A DNA stretch of 64,000 nt from 20CM-2-55-15 sp964633285 (GTDB taxonomy: Bacteria; Acidobacteriota; Terriglobia; 20CM-2-55-15): the NCBI GenBank assembly GCA_964633285.1, contig CAZWGA010000029.1, forward strand, positions 1 to 64,000. The letters run 5' to 3'. The notes beneath the pieces are model-generated. The model searched no databases. It had not been told where the DNA came from and saw nothing but the letters and a program-made list of their open reading frames with translations. A program made the translations under genes and the position numbers. Shown piece after piece: positions 9,168 to 17,386 of this stretch (positions are counted from its first letter, which is position 1; each line of letters starts with the position of its first letter).

Positions 9168-9717
9168 TGTCGCTCCTTCTGCGAATCGCGTCGAGCCAGA
9201 TGTTCACTTCGTGATTCAGGCTTTCCGTCAGCACGGCGTTCCTTATTTGTTCAACAATCTGCGGCAGTGGAGGAACTGCGCCGCGGGTCCGGGCTTTGGG
9301 CACAAAAACATCATCGTAGTATTTTCGGATTTCTTCATCGGACGGATGGATGAATTGCCGGAATCGAGCATCAAAATACTTGTCTCTTCGGATTCGTTTG
9401 CGTACGGCATCCCGGACCGACTCGTCCCGTTGACTTTCTGTGCCCGCTGGTTTCAGGTACGCATCGATCTCCGCATCCGTGACATCGATGCCCGGGAAAT
9501 CCGTCAGTTGAGTCTGGATGAAATAGTCATCGATGACTTCCTGGAGCAATTCCTTGTCATCGGCGGGAGATGTTTCACCGAGTGTGGAACGGACTTTTCG
9601 TTCCTGCCGCAGGTCACTGGCGGTAATGACATGAGAGTCCATGATCGCAACAATACGATCGATGATTTCCGCCCGGCCTGCCGCCGCGAGCCACATCCAC
9701 ACGAAGACCAGAAACAC
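9151..9717 (-). CDS. SurA N-terminal-domain-like periplasmic chaperone (no PPIase domain)
   Basis: 188 residues from a GTG at 9717. Upstream in-frame ATGs exist at 9789 and 9780, but they lie inside the Omp85 gene and would place a charged tail before the signal peptide. The chosen start gives a clean one (FLVFVWMWLAAAGRA). The mature part begins EIIDRIVAIMDSHVITASDL, the classic SurA opening, and continues through the chaperone region. It ends after about 190 residues with no PpiC motif. Placed between an Omp85 protein and TamB, it probably escorts outer-membrane precursors. The 3' end overlaps tamB by 17 bases. Confidence 0.75.
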   Translation of the reverse strand: MFLVFVWMWLAAAGRAEIIDRIVAIMDSHVITASDLRQERKVRSTLGETSPADDKELLQEVIDDYFIQTQLTDFPGIDVTDAEIDAYLKPAGTESQRDESVRDAVRKRIRRDKYFDARFRQFIHPSDEEIRKYYDDVFVPKARTRGAVPPLPQIVEQIRNAVLTESLNHEVNIWLDAIRRRSDIEVFE

Positions 9718-9733
9718 CGGGTTCGCCGTGTTC

Positions 9734-12472
9734 CTAGAAAGGATTTCCGAGCGTGAAGAAGATATGAAATCTTTTTTCATTTTGCCCATTTACATTGGGT
9801 TTCAGATTCAACCCGAAATCCAGCCGCACCGGCCCGATGGGTGTCTGATAGCGCAATCCCGTGCCGATCGTGTGGCTGAAACTGCCGAGATGAATGTCGG
9901 AGATCTGCGAAAAAACATTGCCGGTGTCGTAAAAGAAGGCGCCTCCTACATTCTTTAACGGCAAAAACTTCATCGGAAATCTGTATTCGAAATTGCCGAT
10001 GGTCATGACATTCCCGCCGCTCGGCTGCGCTTCGTCCAGGCTGAAACCCCGCAGAGTTGTGGATCCTCCCGCAAAGTATCGTTCTGTTGGAGGCAGTTTC
10101 TGATTTTGACCCGGCGCCAGTTGATCGGTTTGGCCGAAAGGGTGATTCCAGCCAAAACGAATCGACGTTGCGAAAACACCGAAGGCGAGCGGTGAATAAA
10201 AACTCGATTGATTGAACAGCGATGTGAAATTCAACTCCGAACCAAGGGCGCGGCTCGCCACTTGAAACGTCGTAGTGCTGAATGACCCGGTGCTCGGGTT
10301 AAGCAGATCGTTGCGATGATCCTGAATAAGGGAAACGCCCACACGCGCAATCTGGCAGACCTGGCAGGGTCCGTGCTCCGGAGGCAGGCTGATCGCATGT
10401 GGAAAGACGCGAACATCCTGGACGTTGACGGTTTGATAGCCGGAAGTGAACAGAAGGTTTTCACGATTCTGAGCCGATAACGGCTTCAGCACACGCACGG
10501 CGAAATCCACGCGATTGACCTTGTAGAATGGCCGCTCCGCATATTCCGCGAGAGCCGAAACAAAACCGTCAAGGTTGTGATTAAAAAGCCGCGGCTCGCG
10601 ATACGTTGTCTCGGCCAACCGCTCGCGCAGACTCCCTCGGGCTCGAAAACTGATCGACTTGGCAAGGCCGAAGAGATTGTTGTGCGACACTTCGATCGTG
10701 CCTCGAGCATGCTCGAATTCCTGATAGCCCGCGCCGTACGTTACGAGAATGGGTTTTGCGTCTTCGACCTGGATCAATAAATCCCGAACTCGAGCCGAGC
10801 TCTGCGTGATTGGAACAATTTCCACCCTGCTGAACAAGCCGGTTGCATACAGCCGCTGCTGGCCTTCAAGTATCGCCTCGGGGTTGTAGGGGGAGTTCGG
10901 CTTGAGCTTGCTGTTGAGACGGATCGTTTTTTCTTTTGTCAGCGTATTTCCGGCAACCAGAATGTTGCCGATTTCATGCAAATCGCCTTCTGTGATTTGA
11001 AATGTAATTTCCAGCCCGCTGTTCGCTGCTGCATGATTTACACGGCGATCGACGCGAACATCCGAATATCCGTTCGCGTAATACATCTGGGTAATCAGGG
11101 CGCGGCTTCGATCGACCGTTTCCGGCACGTAGATGTCGCCTTCTTTGATGGGAAGCGCTTTTCTTATCTCATCCTCAGTAACGGCCGCGTTTCCCGCGAT
11201 GTGCAATGAGTCGATGGGGAGCTGTTTCCCTTCCTGTATCTGCATCGTGACGTGAATGACGTGATCCGTCTCTCCGAATTCACCGTGCACGGTGGTGCCT
11301 TCAAAGCCCGCGTTTCGATACATCACCTCAATCGTGTGTTCATCTTCATGAAGCAGGTCCACACTGAAGATGCCGCGATTCAGAAACTGACTCGGCCGAA
11401 TCTTCATTCGATGCTGAATATCATCAGCGGTGAAGTATTGATTGCCTTCGATAGTGACGGATGAAACTTCGTGCCGTACCCCCGGCGTGATCGTGTAATT
11501 GATCTGAATGGCATTGTCGAGCGGCGCAGGAATGATCGATGAAGAAACATTCGCTTCGAAATAGCCTTCCTGCTGCATGTAGCGTTCAACATGAACGCGA
11601 CCCTCTTCGACGAGGTCCAGATCCACCGAGCCTTCTTCGAAAACGGGCACCAGAGTTCGCAGCTTCTTTTGTGGGATATCGAAGTTGACGGGTTTGACGT
11701 AGGTAAACTGACCCGGTTGAATCGAGAGGTTGACCGCGACCGTGTGTGTGTCCTCTGAATAGTTGCGGTCCGGCGTCACTTTCGTATTGAGGAATCCGAG
11801 ATTTGCGAATTTGGCGCGGATGTTCGCAATTCCCTTATCGACTTTCGCGGCCGAGAAATCGTGGCCTGCCTTGATGCCGAATGCATCCAGCAATTCCTTC
11901 TCCGAGAATGTATCGACCTCCGACTGGATTTGAACCGTTCCCACCCTGGCCTTTGGCCCCGGAATCACTTTCAACGTCACATAAACGAGATGCGTCGACT
12001 CCTGAATGTCATATTCGGGCTTGACCACGGCTTCGAAGTATCCGTCGGATTTGATCAGGTCCGTCGCATCCTGCACCAGGTTGTCGACTTTGGCTTTCGA
12101 AAACTTGTCTCCATAAGGAACCCGCAAATAGGTGGAAAGCGGACGGTCCAGCAGGTCTTCGGGGTCGAGCTGAACGGTACTGAAGAACATATTGGCGCGG
12201 ACTTTGAAGTCCAGATTGGTGGATCCTTCGCCCGCCGGAGTCGCATCGACCTCTATGTAGCTGTAGTGTCCTGTGTCGTAGAGGGTCTGGATGGACGACC
12301 TCACGTTATCAGTTGTGATGACGTCGCCGGTGTGAAGCGGAACTTTTTCGATGTCGGCCGGGAATTCAGAACCGGAAAGCGCTAAACGCGACACGCGGGT
12401 GCCGTAGTATTGCTGTTCCGCATGGACCACCCATGGTATCAGCAATACCAGCATCAGGCCTTGCACCTTCAT
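9734..12472 (-). CDS. Omp85/BamA-family outer membrane assembly protein (BamA/TamA type)
   Basis: 912 residues. A signal peptide (MLVLLIPWVVHA) is followed by an array of POTRA domains to about residue 560, recognisable from repeats such as SVTIEGNQYFTADDIQHRM, SLHIAGNAAVTEDEIRKAL and NILVAGNTLTKEKTIRL. A 16-strand barrel follows with the lid motif FAGGSTTLRGFSLDEAQ (the VRGF-type loop), and the protein ends in aromatic TLGNPF as barrel proteins do. It inserts beta-barrel proteins into the outer membrane. Pairing with tamB argues for a TamA role. The long POTRA array and SurA-like neighbour would also suit BamA, so no symbol is given. Confidence 0.92.
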   Translation of the reverse strand: MKVQGLMLVLLIPWVVHAEQQYYGTRVSRLALSGSEFPADIEKVPLHTGDVITTDNVRSSIQTLYDTGHYSYIEVDATPAGEGSTNLDFKVRANMFFSTVQLDPEDLLDRPLSTYLRVPYGDKFSKAKVDNLVQDATDLIKSDGYFEAVVKPEYDIQESTHLVYVTLKVIPGPKARVGTVQIQSEVDTFSEKELLDAFGIKAGHDFSAAKVDKGIANIRAKFANLGFLNTKVTPDRNYSEDTHTVAVNLSIQPGQFTYVKPVNFDIPQKKLRTLVPVFEEGSVDLDLVEEGRVHVERYMQQEGYFEANVSSSIIPAPLDNAIQINYTITPGVRHEVSSVTIEGNQYFTADDIQHRMKIRPSQFLNRGIFSVDLLHEDEHTIEVMYRNAGFEGTTVHGEFGETDHVIHVTMQIQEGKQLPIDSLHIAGNAAVTEDEIRKALPIKEGDIYVPETVDRSRALITQMYYANGYSDVRVDRRVNHAAANSGLEITFQITEGDLHEIGNILVAGNTLTKEKTIRLNSKLKPNSPYNPEAILEGQQRLYATGLFSRVEIVPITQSSARVRDLLIQVEDAKPILVTYGAGYQEFEHARGTIEVSHNNLFGLAKSISFRARGSLRERLAETTYREPRLFNHNLDGFVSALAEYAERPFYKVNRVDFAVRVLKPLSAQNRENLLFTSGYQTVNVQDVRVFPHAISLPPEHGPCQVCQIARVGVSLIQDHRNDLLNPSTGSFSTTTFQVASRALGSELNFTSLFNQSSFYSPLAFGVFATSIRFGWNHPFGQTDQLAPGQNQKLPPTERYFAGGSTTLRGFSLDEAQPSGGNVMTIGNFEYRFPMKFLPLKNVGGAFFYDTGNVFSQISDIHLGSFSHTIGTGLRYQTPIGPVRLDFGLNLKPNVNGQNEKRFHIFFTLGNPF

Positions 12473-12536
12473 ATAACCTACGACGCTCCTGGACCTTAGA
12501 CGCGACTCGTTAGGAAGGTAGCAATCTTAGGAGAAA

Positions 12537-12722
12537 TCAGGCTTTGGTAATTCGGCCGGAACGGATGCAACTCGTGCACACCCGCATACTCTTGTGGATT
12601 TTCCCAACAATCACCCGAACACGTTGAAGATTCGGATTCCAGCGCCGTCTGGTCAGATTATGAGCATGGCTGATCCGATTACCGTAGATCGGGCCTTTGT
12701 TACAGATTTCACAGCGAGCCAT
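12537..12722 (-). CDS. rpmB: 50S ribosomal protein L28, zinc-binding form
   Basis: 61 residues from the ATG at 12722, preceded by AAGGAG. An upstream ATG would add 15 residues unlike L28. It begins MARCEICNKGPIYGNRISHAHN and ends CTSCIRSGRITKA. The CxxC pairs near both ends form the zinc knuckle of the C+ type of L28. Basic motifs RRRWNPNLQRV and GKIHKSMRVCTSC fit rRNA binding. It is transcribed toward the Omp85 gene 64 bases away, possibly as the operon leader. Confidence 0.95.
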   Translation of the reverse strand: MARCEICNKGPIYGNRISHAHNLTRRRWNPNLQRVRVIVGKIHKSMRVCTSCIRSGRITKA

Positions 12723-12753
12723 GAAGGCAATCTCCTTATGAAATAGAACAAAA

Positions 12754-12762
12754 AGTATAGCA
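12754..12762 (-). promoter_or_regulatory. Extended -10 promoter for rpmB
   Basis: On the minus strand the sequence reads TGCTATACT: a TGn extension plus a 5/6 match to TATAAT. It lies 32 bases upstream of the rpmB ATG. No -35 box of note was seen, as expected for an extended -10 promoter. It lies almost back-to-back with the plus-strand promoter of the next gene. Confidence 0.55.
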
Positions 12763-12771
12763 TGCACGCTG

Positions 12772-12780
12772 TGTTAGAAT
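12772..12780 (+). promoter_or_regulatory. Extended -10 promoter for the PpiC lipoprotein gene
   Basis: The plus strand reads TGTTAGAAT: a TGn extension and a 5/6 TATAAT match. Transcription would start near 12787. That is downstream of the in-frame ATG at 12779 and supports the ATG at 12815 as the true start of the next gene. Confidence 0.5.
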
Positions 12781-12814
12781 GGCCGTTATTTCTGAAGAGG
12801 ATGGTGCACTCCTG

Positions 12815-13846
12815 ATGAGAGCATTCTTAGTGGCTGTGCTTTTGGCCGGCCTGCTCGTAACAGCTTCGTGCGGATCGGATACGACTGCTTCCGCAAACGT
12901 GGTCGCCCGCGTTAACGGCAAGGACATCACGACAGCTCAATTGGATAAGCAGTTTCAGGCTCGTTTGAACGGCGCTGAACAGCCCGGATCGCCCGAAGAA
13001 ACCCAGGATCTGAAACTTCAGGTCCTCAATAACATGATCAACGATCAGATTCTCCTCGAAATGGCCTCGGGTTCGAATCTGAGCGCGACAGATGCCGAAG
13101 TCGACGTCAAATTCAACGAATTCAAGAGCCAGTACACCGAAGAGAAGTTTCAGGAATTACTGAAAGAACAAAAGATGTCCGTAGACGACATCCGCAACGA
13201 ACTTCGAAAGCAGATCACGCTCGATAAGCTCGTCAATAAGGAGATCACTTCGAAGATTTCTGTTACGGATTCGGAAATCAAGGGTTTCTACGAGAAGAAC
13301 AAACAGAGCTTCAACCTGCCGGAGAGTTATCACATTGCCCACATTCTGGTTACCAAGGTGGCCGATCCTGAGCTTCACAACGGAAAAAACGACGACGCGA
13401 AGACTCCCGAGGAAGCTCAGCAAAAAGCCGCGCGTTTACTGAAGCAGCTTCAAAGCGGCATGGATTTTGCGACTCTTGCAAAAGACTATTCGGAAGACCC
13501 GAGCTCGGCGCCTGCCGGCGGCGATCTGAATTTCCAGCCGCTCAATGCCATCGAGAACATTGATCCGCGACTGGCTCAGGCCGTTCAGAAAATGCGGACC
13601 GGAGAAACATATCCCCAGGTGATTGAAACGCGATTTGGCTATCACATCCTGAAACTTCTGGAGAAGGATGCGGGAGGCCAGAAAGATCTTTCCGATCCAC
13701 GAGTGCAGGCACAAGTGCGCCAGGTGATTTTCAATCGCAAGGATCAGACTCTGAAGAATGCCTTCTCTGAAGCTGCGCGAAATAAGGCAACGGTGGTGAA
13801 CTACCTCGCGCAGAGAATCCTGGATTCGTCAGGAAAAACTCAGTAG
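12815..13846 (+). CDS. PpiC/SurA-type peptidyl-prolyl isomerase lipoprotein (PrsA-like)
   Basis: 343 residues. I chose the ATG at 12815 because it gives a proper lipoprotein signal (MRAFLVAVLLAGLLVTASC) and lies behind the predicted transcription start. After a SurA_N-like chaperone region (VVARVNGKDITTAQLDKQF, about 28-190) comes one parvulin domain at about 180-295: SYHIAHILVTK, FATLAKDYSEDPSSAPAGGDL and RFGYHILKLLEKD. It should fold proteins on the periplasmic side, anchored by lipid. It is divergent from rpmB and the Omp85 operon, so the two chaperone systems share one intergenic region. It converges on the biotin-carrier gene. Confidence 0.9.
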   Translation: MRAFLVAVLLAGLLVTASCGSDTTASANVVARVNGKDITTAQLDKQFQARLNGAEQPGSPEETQDLKLQVLNNMINDQILLEMASGSNLSATDAEVDVKFNEFKSQYTEEKFQELLKEQKMSVDDIRNELRKQITLDKLVNKEITSKISVTDSEIKGFYEKNKQSFNLPESYHIAHILVTKVADPELHNGKNDDAKTPEEAQQKAARLLKQLQSGMDFATLAKDYSEDPSSAPAGGDLNFQPLNAIENIDPRLAQAVQKMRTGETYPQVIETRFGYHILKLLEKDAGGQKDLSDPRVQAQVRQVIFNRKDQTLKNAFSEAARNKATVVNYLAQRILDSSGKTQ

Positions 13847-13850
13847 CCGG

Positions 13851-14348
13851 TTATTCAACCAGCGCCAGTAAGTCGCCGGCATTGACAGCTGCATGCTCGT
13901 TGACATGCACCCGCTTGACCGTGCCTTTCTTGGGTGATTTAAGCTCGTTCTGCATCTTCATGGCTTCCATGACGAGGACTCCCTCGTTGACCTGAACCTC
14001 CGTTCCTTCGGGGGCCAGTACTTTCACAATTTTTCCCGGCATTGGCGCGCGAATTTCGGCGATTCCCGCCTGTCCGGTTTGAGCCATCCGCCGGCGCGCC
14101 GCTCTGGCATCAATGATCTCCACTTGAATTTTGCGTCCATTGATGGATACGGCATAGCCACTCTGATCGGGCACCACTGAGATTTCGAAGGACCGGTTTT
14201 GGAATTGAATCCAAAGAATGTTCGGTTCCACATTCTTCACTTCGAGCGTGTAAGTCCGATCCGCTACAGTTGCGTGAATAACGCCCTCGGTCTTCGAGTT
14301 CAGTTCCACTTCGAGACGCCGGCCCTCGATGATGACTGTGTGTTTCAT
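13851..14348 (-). CDS. Biotin carboxyl carrier / biotinyl-domain protein
   Basis: 165 residues. The carboxyl end is a biotinyl-lipoyl domain with VMEAMKMQNEL, the biotinylated Lys being residue 131, and APMPGKIVKVLAPEGTEV before it. The ATG at 14348 overlaps the stop of the biotin carboxylase gene as ATGA, giving tight coupling. Longer starts inside the upstream gene are not needed. The amino half (about 1-85) resembles the linker domain of acyl-CoA carboxylase alpha subunits, so with the upstream gene it looks like an alpha subunit split in two. The carboxyltransferase partner is not in the window. Confidence 0.88.
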   Translation of the reverse strand: MKHTVIIEGRRLEVELNSKTEGVIHATVADRTYTLEVKNVEPNILWIQFQNRSFEISVVPDQSGYAVSINGRKIQVEIIDARAARRRMAQTGQAGIAEIRAPMPGKIVKVLAPEGTEVQVNEGVLVMEAMKMQNELKSPKKGTVKRVHVNEHAAVNAGDLLALVE

Positions 14349-15847
14349 CGCGTTCTCAGCGATCGCCGGCGGCCGTCCACTTTCCACAAGCTGCTCTTGA
14401 TTCCAGCCGATTCGCCGGAAGCGGATCCGCGTTGTGAATGAAAGATGCCGGCGGCGATGGCTGCCAGATCCCGATCGAGATCCATGAGGCCGGATTCGGT
14501 ATTCTGCGTCTTCAACCAGTGATCGATAAAACCCGTGTCGAAGTCGCCCCTGCGAAAATGCCGGTCGTCGAGCACTTTCAGGAAGAAGGAGATATTGGTG
14601 CGTATGCCTTCGACACGATACTCCGCAAGCGCGCGCTTCATCCTTGTGATGGCTTCATCGCGCGTCGTTCCCCAGACCGATAGTTTTGAAATCAAGGGAT
14701 CGTAATCAATCGGAACAGTCCAGCCTTCATAGACACCGCTGTCATCACGAATCCCGGGTCCCGCAGGAGTGCGCAGCAATGTAATCCTGCCAGGTGAAGG
14801 GAAGAAATTATTGTCGGGATCCTCGGCGTAAATACGGCACTCCAATGCAGTCCCGCGCATCGTCACATCATCCTGAGCGAGCGGCAGTTTCTCGCCCCCG
14901 GCGATCGCGATCTGTAGTTTGACGAGGTCGACCCCGGTAACAAGCTCAGTTACCGGGTGCTCCACCTGAAGCCGCGTGTTCATCTCGAGAAAATAAAAGT
15001 TTCGATGGCGATCAACCAGAAACTCGACGGTTCCCGCGTTGTAGTACTGAGCCGCTTCAACAACTTTCAATGCGGCCTCGCCCATCCGGCGCCGCAGGCC
15101 GGAATCGACGATCGGCGACGGACACTCTTCAATCACCTTCTGATGGCGGCGCTGAATCGTGCACTCTCGTTCACCAAGGTAGATCGCGTTTCCGCTTCGA
15201 TCGGCGATAACCTGGATTTCCACGTGCCGTGGTTTCTCGACAAACTTCTCGATGTAGACGGCGTCGTCGCCAAATGCGGCGAGCGCCTCGGATCGTGTCG
15301 TTCGAAGCGCGCTTTCCAATTCGTCCGCCGAGGAAACGAAACGCAATCCTTTCCCGCCACCGCCACCGGACGCCTTCAGCATGATGGGATACCCGACAGA
15401 CTCGGCAGTCTGCCGCGCTTCGGAGTCCGAACGGATGGGATCGAGTGTGCCCGGCACCGACTCGACGCCATACTTTGCGACGGCGCGTCGCGCTTCGATT
15501 TTGGATCCCATCAGTGCAATCGATGATGGTGCGGGTCCAATGAACGTGATGCGTGCATCTTCACATGCCTTCGCGAAGGCGGCATTCTCGGCGAGAAATC
15601 CATATCCGGGATGAATCGCATCGGCGCCGGCCCGCTTTGCCGCATCGATGATTTTTTCAATCACAAGGTAGCTTTCACGCGAAGGCGCGGGCCCGATGGC
15701 ATACCCTTCGTCCGCCATGCGAACGTGAAGGGCGCCGGCATCCGCTTCCGAGTAAACGGCCACCGTTGGAATTCCTGATTCTCTGCAGGCTCGAATGACA
15801 CGAACCGCAATTTCCCCACGATTGGCGACAAGGATTTTCTTGAACAT
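14345..15847 (-). CDS. accC: Biotin carboxylase subunit (acetyl/propionyl-CoA carboxylase type)
   Basis: 500 residues. It starts FKKILVANRGEIAVRVIRACRESG (biotin-carboxylase fold) and has the ATP-grasp glycine loop KASGGGGGKGL, ERECTIQRRHQKVIEE and EMNTRLQVEHPVTE with the catalytic Glu/Arg cluster. It uses ATP and bicarbonate to carboxylate biotin on the carrier protein. At about 455-500 the tail is low in conservation. Genes of this form serve either fatty-acid synthesis (ACC) or branched/propionyl-CoA metabolism. Without the beta subunit the substrate cannot be decided, so accC is a family-level symbol. It starts 4 bases after the amidase stop. Confidence 0.9.
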   Translation of the reverse strand: MFKKILVANRGEIAVRVIRACRESGIPTVAVYSEADAGALHVRMADEGYAIGPAPSRESYLVIEKIIDAAKRAGADAIHPGYGFLAENAAFAKACEDARITFIGPAPSSIALMGSKIEARRAVAKYGVESVPGTLDPIRSDSEARQTAESVGYPIMLKASGGGGGKGLRFVSSADELESALRTTRSEALAAFGDDAVYIEKFVEKPRHVEIQVIADRSGNAIYLGERECTIQRRHQKVIEECPSPIVDSGLRRRMGEAALKVVEAAQYYNAGTVEFLVDRHRNFYFLEMNTRLQVEHPVTELVTGVDLVKLQIAIAGGEKLPLAQDDVTMRGTALECRIYAEDPDNNFFPSPGRITLLRTPAGPGIRDDSGVYEGWTVPIDYDPLISKLSVWGTTRDEAITRMKRALAEYRVEGIRTNISFFLKVLDDRHFRRGDFDTGFIDHWLKTQNTESGLMDLDRDLAAIAAGIFHSQRGSASGESAGIKSSLWKVDGRRRSLRTR

Positions 15848-15851
15848 GGTT

Positions 15852-17246
15852 TTACTGTTGGATTTGGCTCAATTCCCTGAACCAGCCCGAGTCTTGTTCG
15901 TAAGCATGGGCGGCGCGCAGCACCGTGGATTCATCGAAAGCCCTTCCGATAATCTGCATTCCTATCGGGAGCCGATTCGAAGTGAAACCACAGGGTATCG
16001 AAATAGCGGGCAATCCAAGAATGTTGAACAAGCGGGTGAAGCGCGCCAAAGAAATCCAGACAGGTTCCGGGGTGTCGCCCCACGCTTTAAGAACATCTTC
16101 CATTCGTGATGCGGGAACAGGCGTTGTCGGTGTGACAACCACATCGACGGATTCGAACACTTCCCGCCATTCCTCTCTCAGCTTTGTTCGGGCGCGTTGC
16201 GCGCGAACGTAATCGAGAGAAGACAACATCCGCCCGGGCTCGATTCTGGCGCGCACATCGGCGCCATAAAGATCGGCGTGATCCTTCAGGTAGCGTTCGT
16301 GAAATGAGTATGCTTCGGGCGATGCAATCTGCAACCAGATTGCGCGATGAACCGAAATACCGGGAACGTCGATATCAATCGTCTTTGCGCCCAGTTGTTC
16401 CAGCCTTCGAATCGCTGTCTGCACGGCCGTGTGGATTTCCGGAGCGACGTTTTCGAAGAAGTAGGTTTTCGGAATGCCTGCGCGCAGGCCTTTGATGTCT
16501 CCCGTTAGTGCGGCCGTATATCGGTGCGATTCAAGCTTTCGCGAAGATGAATCTTTCGGATCGTGACCCGCGATCGTTTCGAGAAGGATTGCGGCGTCTT
16601 CCACCGTCTGCGCCATCGGCCCCGCATGATCGAAAGACCACGATAGCGGAACAACACCGCGTAAGCTGACTCGCCCGTACGTCGGTTTGAGTCCCACAAT
16701 GCCGCAAAGCGCTGCAGGAATCCGGATGGATCCACCGGTATCCGTGCCCAGCGATCCAAAACCCAGTCCAAGCGCGACGGCGCTCGCCGATCCACCGCTC
16801 GATCCTCCGCAAATCCGGCCGGGATCCCAGGGGTTTAATGGAGTTCCCCAGTGCTTGTTGATCGACGTCACCCCAAAAGCAAATTCATGAAGATTGGTCT
16901 TTCCGACCAGTACAGCACCGGCATCCTTGAGGCTGGCTACTGTGGTTGCATCGCTGGCCGGCACTCTTTCCGCAAAAACCTTCGAACCTGCCGTCGTACG
17001 AATGCCTTTAGTATCGTAAAGATCTTTTACCGAAAGCGGCACTCCGTTTAGCGGTGATCCGTTACCGCCGGTATTTTTTCGTTCCGCGTGCCGCGCGCTA
17101 TCCAAAGCCTCTTCAGCGGTAACCGTGATAAACGCGCGCATTCTTTCGTTGATCCGATCCATTCGGGCCAGGATCGTCTGTGCCAGTTCCACCGGCGAAA
17201 CTTCCTTCCGCGCAATCATGCGTGCCGCTTCCGCGAGCGTCATCAT
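15852..17246 (-). CDS. Amidase signature family protein (GatA-like)
   Basis: 464 residues. The Ser-cisSer-Lys triad is present: Lys in PLSVKDLYDTKG, cis-Ser in TDTGGSIRIPA and the region ICGGSSGGSASAVALG. Length and motifs match GatA, but it lacks gatB or gatC beside it, and amidases of this group often act on small amides. The start is MMTLAEAARMIARKEVSPVEL, where EVSPVEL is typical at the amino end. Its ATG overlaps the stop (TAATG) of a 46-residue reading frame. It probably belongs to the operon with biotin carboxylase. Confidence 0.85.
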   Translation of the reverse strand: MMTLAEAARMIARKEVSPVELAQTILARMDRINERMRAFITVTAEEALDSARHAERKNTGGNGSPLNGVPLSVKDLYDTKGIRTTAGSKVFAERVPASDATTVASLKDAGAVLVGKTNLHEFAFGVTSINKHWGTPLNPWDPGRICGGSSGGSASAVALGLGFGSLGTDTGGSIRIPAALCGIVGLKPTYGRVSLRGVVPLSWSFDHAGPMAQTVEDAAILLETIAGHDPKDSSSRKLESHRYTAALTGDIKGLRAGIPKTYFFENVAPEIHTAVQTAIRRLEQLGAKTIDIDVPGISVHRAIWLQIASPEAYSFHERYLKDHADLYGADVRARIEPGRMLSSLDYVRAQRARTKLREEWREVFESVDVVVTPTTPVPASRMEDVLKAWGDTPEPVWISLARFTRLFNILGLPAISIPCGFTSNRLPIGMQIIGRAFDESTVLRAAHAYEQDSGWFRELSQIQQ

Positions 17247-17386
17247 TATTCGGCCTCAAATACAGGCGCCGGCGGATTATCGCCGAGATCCGCGTCGCGC
17301 AGCACGCCGGTCTCGCGAATAATTCCCTGGAGCACTTCGTCAGCTTCAGGTGTCAGCTTGTTGTCGGGATCAATGTCGTGGGGCAT
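17246..17386 (-). CDS. Small acidic protein upstream of the amidase (46 residues, hypothetical)
   Basis: A reading frame too short for routine gene calling: ATG at 17386 with GAGAA seven bases before it, TAA at 17248-17246 overlapping the amidase ATG. It begins MPHDIDPDNKLTPEADEVLQ and ends in PPAPVFEAE. It is acidic, has one likely helix (about 12-28) and no membrane segment. It overlaps the end of the O-antigen-ligase gene by 34 bases. Tiny acidic partners do accompany some amidases (for instance GatC and AtzG), so a helper role is possible, but similarity to either family is not evident. Confidence 0.45.
   Translation of the reverse strand: MPHDIDPDNKLTPEADEVLQGIIRETGVLRDADLGDNPPAPVFEAE

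Noticed and set aside
12779..12814. Earlier ATG for the PpiC lipoprotein
   Set aside because: It would put 12 polar residues before the lipoprotein signal and overlaps the predicted -10 box.
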